This document shows, piece by piece, positions 7,380-9,680 of a DNA stretch of 9,680 nucleotides; position 1 is the stretch's first letter; the number at the start of each line of letters is the position of its first letter. Under the pieces are notes generated by a model. The model did not search any database. It was not told where the DNA came from and worked only from the letters and a program-made list of their open reading frames with translations. The translations under genes and the position numbers were made by a program. The stretch is from an uncultured Porphyromonadaceae bacterium (GTDB lineage Bacteria; Bacteroidota; Bacteroidia; Bacteroidales; Muribaculaceae), in the NCBI GenBank assembly GCA_938027385.1, contig CALJBF010000052.1:1-9680 (forward strand), read 5' to 3'.

Positions 7380-7838
7380 ATGAGAGTGGTTATACAGAGA
7401 GTGAGTGAGGCGGCGGTGAGGGTCGGCGGGACGGTGGTCGGCGCCATCGGCACAGGCATGATGGTGCTTGTGGGGGTGGAGTGCGGCGACACCGACGCCG
7501 ATGTGGAATGGCTTGTGGGGAAGGTGGCCGGCCTGCGGATTTTCCCGAAATCGGCCGACGATGACGTGATGGACCGCAGTATCACCGACATCAGCGGCGA
7601 TGTGCTGGCCATCAGCCAGTTCACGCTCACGGCCGGTACGCGCAAGGGTAACCGCCCCTCGTACATACGCGCCGCCCGGGGGCCGGAGGCACAGCCGCTC
7701 TACGACCGTTTCTGCGCCCGGCTGGGCGCCACCATAGGCCGCGAGGTCAGAAAGGGTGTGTTCGGCGCCGATATGAAGGTGTCGCTCGTTAACGACGGCC
7801 CGGTGACCATCATCATCGACTCACGCCTCCGCGAATAA
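7380..7838 (+). CDS. dtd: D-aminoacyl-tRNA deacylase (DTD)
   Basis: DTD hydrolyses D-amino acids, and also glycine mischarged on tRNA-Ala, from tRNAs in the cytoplasm. This keeps translation homochiral. The 152 residues fit the usual 145-150 length of the dimeric enzyme. Diagnostic motifs are all visible: MRVVIQRVSEAAV at the start, SQFTL at 79-83 followed by TRKGNRPSY at 87-95, GVFGADM at 126-132, and N138-D-G-P-V-T143. That last motif carries the Gly-cisPro pair that reaches into the partner subunit and excludes L-amino acids. It lies 29 nt after the membrane protein gene with no recognisable promoter between, so it is probably read from the same transcript. Its last codon and stop form the first unit of an 8-nt repeat array. 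Confidence 0.96.
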   Translation: MRVVIQRVSEAAVRVGGTVVGAIGTGMMVLVGVECGDTDADVEWLVGKVAGLRIFPKSADDDVMDRSITDISGDVLAISQFTLTAGTRKGNRPSYIRAARGPEAQPLYDRFCARLGATIGREVRKGVFGADMKVSLVNDGPVTIIIDSRLRE

Positions 7839-7904
7839 ACAAATAAACGAATAAGCAAATAAGCGAATAGGTGAATAAGCAAATAGGCGAATATACGAAT
7901 AGGA
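7833..7904. repeat. Tandem array of 8-nt repeats (consensus RAATARGC) overlapping the dtd stop codon
   Basis: Nine consecutive 8-nt units run without gaps: GAATAAAC, AAATAAAC, GAATAAGC, AAATAAGC, GAATAGGT, GAATAAGC, AAATAGGC, GAATATAC and GAATAGGA. The AAT at positions 2-4 is invariant, and the other differences are mostly transitions. The first unit contains the last dtd codon (GAA) and its TAA. Since 8 is not a multiple of 3, the reading frame rotates with each unit; most units carry TAA or TAG, so the array is rich in stops on the + strand. Units vary too much for recent expansion by slippage alone. No hairpin is formed by the array itself. Confidence 0.85.
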
Positions 7905-7913
7905 ATGTGGAAA

Positions 7914-7957
7914 GCACCCCCGGCATAGAGTGCCAAGCGCTCTGATGCCGGGGGTGC
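7914..7957. terminator. Strong hairpin, probable bidirectional terminator between dtd and the LRR gene
   Basis: GCACCCCCGGCAT (7914-7926) pairs perfectly with ATGCCGGGGGTGC (7945-7957). Inside, AGAGTGC (7927-7933) pairs with GCGCTCT (7937-7943) with one G-U wobble, leaving a CAA loop and one bulged G at 7944. This is about 20 bp of very GC-rich stem. On the + strand it is followed by CAACTTTTGG and on the minus strand by TTTCC, both only weak U tracts. It lies 76 nt after dtd and 26 nt after the stop of the convergent gene, and could serve both. Confidence 0.8.
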
Positions 7958-7982
7958 CAACTTTTGGTTATGCGTATGTTGA

Positions 7983-9608
7983 TTACTGGATTTGTCCTGT
8001 TCTCTTAAGCCATTTTTTGTAACGGCGCTCGGCGCGGTGCCTCTGGTACCGCTCGTAACCTTTTTCAAAGAAGTATTCCATCAGCTCGCTCTTCTTGTAG
8101 CCGTTCTGGCCACCGGACGCCTTGGACTTGGATTTGGCGCCTCTGGCGCTCGTGGTTTTGGCATAGACGGGGTCTTTTGCCTTGTAGCCATGCTCGTTTA
8201 TGACATCGCGCATATAAGTGAGCTCGTAAGGCACCGCATATTTACCGTTTTCCGTAATCAGGCGGTGAGCGCTGGGGTAATATTTCGCTGCCTCCTGCCA
8301 GCGCCCCTGGCCGCAAAGACCGGCAAGCTGCAAAGCGCAGGCATAGACATTGTTGTCAGGATCGGTCTTCAGCATTTTTTCAGCCAACGAGAGCACTATC
8401 TCGTAGGCATGCGTGCGCGTAGTGTCAGAATGAACCACGTGCAGCATGTCTGCTTTTGCCCAGCCATTAAGACTGGGATTCCCCCCATTCTCAAGGGTCA
8501 TGTTCCCAAGCAAGGAATTTGCAATGCCGGCCACAACTTCGGAACAATGCGATGCGGGGAAAGGTACTTCCCACTCATCAATGACAATATCAGCCATGTT
8601 ATACAACATGTCATAACAGTCATTCATATTTTCCTGGATATCACTGAAGGTGAAATCGTTCCATGTCCCTGCCAGCCACTTGCATCCGTCAATATCTTTC
8701 ACCGCATTAACGTACTTTTCAGCGGTCATTCTGAACTTGGCTTTCTTCTTGAAGTCGGGTACGGTGTAAGTTTCCTCATCCATGACGATACGTACCTTGG
8801 GGCCTACTATATCGAGAGCCTTGAGGAAAGAACCGCCAGCATCAAGGTTAGAGAACTGGACGGCCGCCAGCGAGGGGCATCCCTCGAAGAAATCAGGGCT
8901 GAGCCTTGTGACATTGGGGCCGATAATCACGTGGGTAACAGACTCTTTTTTCTTGAAGGGACTGAAGGTTATGTCATCGTATTGCTTGACATACACATCT
9001 CGGCCAATAACCAACGCCTCGACTGGCGTCCAAAGAAATACATCGGCACCCATACGCAGAGGCGAATCTGACGGCTGGAATTCTATGATCTTGAGCCCGG
9101 GATTAAGCATAAAAGCACCGTAGCCGATTTCATTGACCGTCGGAGAGATGCTCCATTGTTTCAGATTACATTCCCTGTAAGCGTACTCGCCTATGATTTC
9201 CACATTGTCGTCGTTGACGTTGACCAGACTCTTGCAACCCCGGAACGCCTCTTTGGGGATTTCTTTCAGCGATGCGGGGAGTTCTACATACGCAAGCGAC
9301 TTGCAATCCTTGAATGCCCCCTCGCCAAGACCGTTGGCCTCAAGCGATGCGGGGAGCACGACTTTCGTCACTCCGCTCTTCTTGAAAGCCTCCTTGCCCA
9401 CCGAGGCCAACGCGTACTGCTTGCTCGATTTGGGGTCGGTCACTGTCGAGGGGAGCGTCACCTCTCCCTGGGCTTTCTTGTACTCCTTGAGTTCAACCGT
9501 TCCGTCAGGGAGCACCATATATTTGGCCTCCCCGACCTTGAACTCCTGAGCCCACAGCTGCATGCACAGAAACATACACACTATGGCAATTACAGATTTG
9601 ATTTTCAT
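7983..9608 (-). CDS. Secreted BspA-like leucine-rich-repeat protein with basic C-terminal tail
   Basis: The 541-residue protein starts with a clear signal peptide, MKIKSVIAIVCMFLCMQLWA followed by QEF, so cleavage is likely after residue 20 or 21. Residues about 50-265 carry LRR_5 (BspA-type) repeats with the pattern 'aF..C.sL..v.lP.sl..I...aF'. Examples are GEGAFKDCKSLAYVELPASL near 95-114, KEAFRGCKSLVNV near 119-131, YGAFMLNPGLKIIEF near 163-177 and FFEGCPSLAAVQF near 240-252. Residues about 290-475 form a non-repetitive, probably helical domain that I do not recognise. The tail from about 485 is low in complexity (ARGAKSKSKASGGQNG) and then strongly basic with aromatic residues (KGYERYQRHRAERRYKKWLK). 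No lipobox or C-terminal sorting domain is seen. BspA-type proteins elsewhere bind host or bacterial surfaces; function here is unknown. The start follows an A-rich stretch without Shine-Dalgarno, usual for the phylum. Confidence 0.85.
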   Translation of the reverse strand: MKIKSVIAIVCMFLCMQLWAQEFKVGEAKYMVLPDGTVELKEYKKAQGEVTLPSTVTDPKSSKQYALASVGKEAFKKSGVTKVVLPASLEANGLGEGAFKDCKSLAYVELPASLKEIPKEAFRGCKSLVNVNDDNVEIIGEYAYRECNLKQWSISPTVNEIGYGAFMLNPGLKIIEFQPSDSPLRMGADVFLWTPVEALVIGRDVYVKQYDDITFSPFKKKESVTHVIIGPNVTRLSPDFFEGCPSLAAVQFSNLDAGGSFLKALDIVGPKVRIVMDEETYTVPDFKKKAKFRMTAEKYVNAVKDIDGCKWLAGTWNDFTFSDIQENMNDCYDMLYNMADIVIDEWEVPFPASHCSEVVAGIANSLLGNMTLENGGNPSLNGWAKADMLHVVHSDTTRTHAYEIVLSLAEKMLKTDPDNNVYACALQLAGLCGQGRWQEAAKYYPSAHRLITENGKYAVPYELTYMRDVINEHGYKAKDPVYAKTTSARGAKSKSKASGGQNGYKKSELMEYFFEKGYERYQRHRAERRYKKWLKRTGQIQ

Positions 9609-9642
9609 TTTGTTTGATTTGAAATTTTTGTCAGTAAACGGT

Positions 9643-9680
9643 TCAGATGTCGATGGTGAGATCGAACGGGTCGTAGTTCT
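9643..9680 (-). CDS. C-terminal fragment of an unidentified minus-strand gene (partial)
   Basis: On the minus strand the frame entering at the window edge reads N-Y-D-P-F-D-L-T-I-D-I and stops at TGA (9643-9645). The short ending looks like a real protein terminus, but twelve codons are too few to name a family. The stop lies 34 nt before the ATG of the LRR protein, on the same strand. I see no TAnnTTTG box in that gap, so the two genes may share a transcript. If so, the identity of this gene would be the best clue to the LRR protein's role. Confidence 0.45.
   Translation of the reverse strand, partial: NYDPFDLTIDI

Noticed and set aside
7372..7396. Direct repeat GTTATACA on either side of the dtd start codon (7372-7379 and 7389-7396).
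   Set aside because: Only 8 bp and partly set by the conserved coding sequence VVIQ; could be chance, and it does not change the start choice.
7700..8068. Minus-strand frame with a repeated Leu-Ile/Phe-Ala-Tyr peptide across the 8-nt array.
   Set aside because: It is a translation of the octamer array running over the terminator hairpin and the dtd 3' end; not a plausible gene.
7992..9071. Plus-strand frame of 359 codons opposite the LRR protein.
   Set aside because: It starts in the opposite-strand 3' end and shows no coherent domain. The minus-strand frame has a signal peptide and regular LRR repeats.

Overview
The window looks like a chromosomal segment of a Bacteroidales bacterium, most likely a GC-rich gut lineage such as Muribaculaceae (inference). 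The evidence is the bacteroidete-type -7 promoter boxes (TAnnTTTG), the lack of Shine-Dalgarno sequences before starts, a secreted BspA-like leucine-rich-repeat protein, and a polytopic membrane protein resembling the DUF6056 group. Most genes are ordinary chromosomal genes. I see no phage, plasmid, transposase, CRISPR, tRNA or rRNA feature.

Layout. On the + strand: the last 39 codons of an LptB-like ABC ATPase (1-122); a leader region with a promoter and two potential RNA hairpins (about 176-303); glmS (352-2196), the enzyme that commits carbon to amino sugars for peptidoglycan and LPS; and lepA (2274-4064), the ribosomal GTPase EF4. A palindromic array of 9-nt repeats (4086-4166) then separates lepA from a convergent gene for an exported class C beta-lactamase-family serine hydrolase (4189-5685, minus). 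That gene is divergent from a multi-pass membrane protein (5767-7350, plus), with back-to-back -7 boxes in an 81-nt gap. A D-aminoacyl-tRNA deacylase gene, dtd (7380-7838), follows 29 nt after the membrane protein and is probably co-transcribed with it. An array of 8-nt repeats starts at the last codon of dtd and is followed by a very strong hairpin (7914-7957). That hairpin lies between dtd and the convergent LRR protein gene (7983-9608, minus). A 38-bp fragment of another minus-strand gene closes the window.

Functionally, lptB, glmS and the serine hydrolase belong broadly to cell-envelope biology, while lepA and dtd act in translation and its quality control. No single pathway joins all the genes. 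The parts not explained by standard genes are the structured glmS leader and the two unrelated short-period repeat arrays, each lying exactly at a convergent gene junction beside or forming a hairpin. There is no gap longer than 300 bases without a gene.
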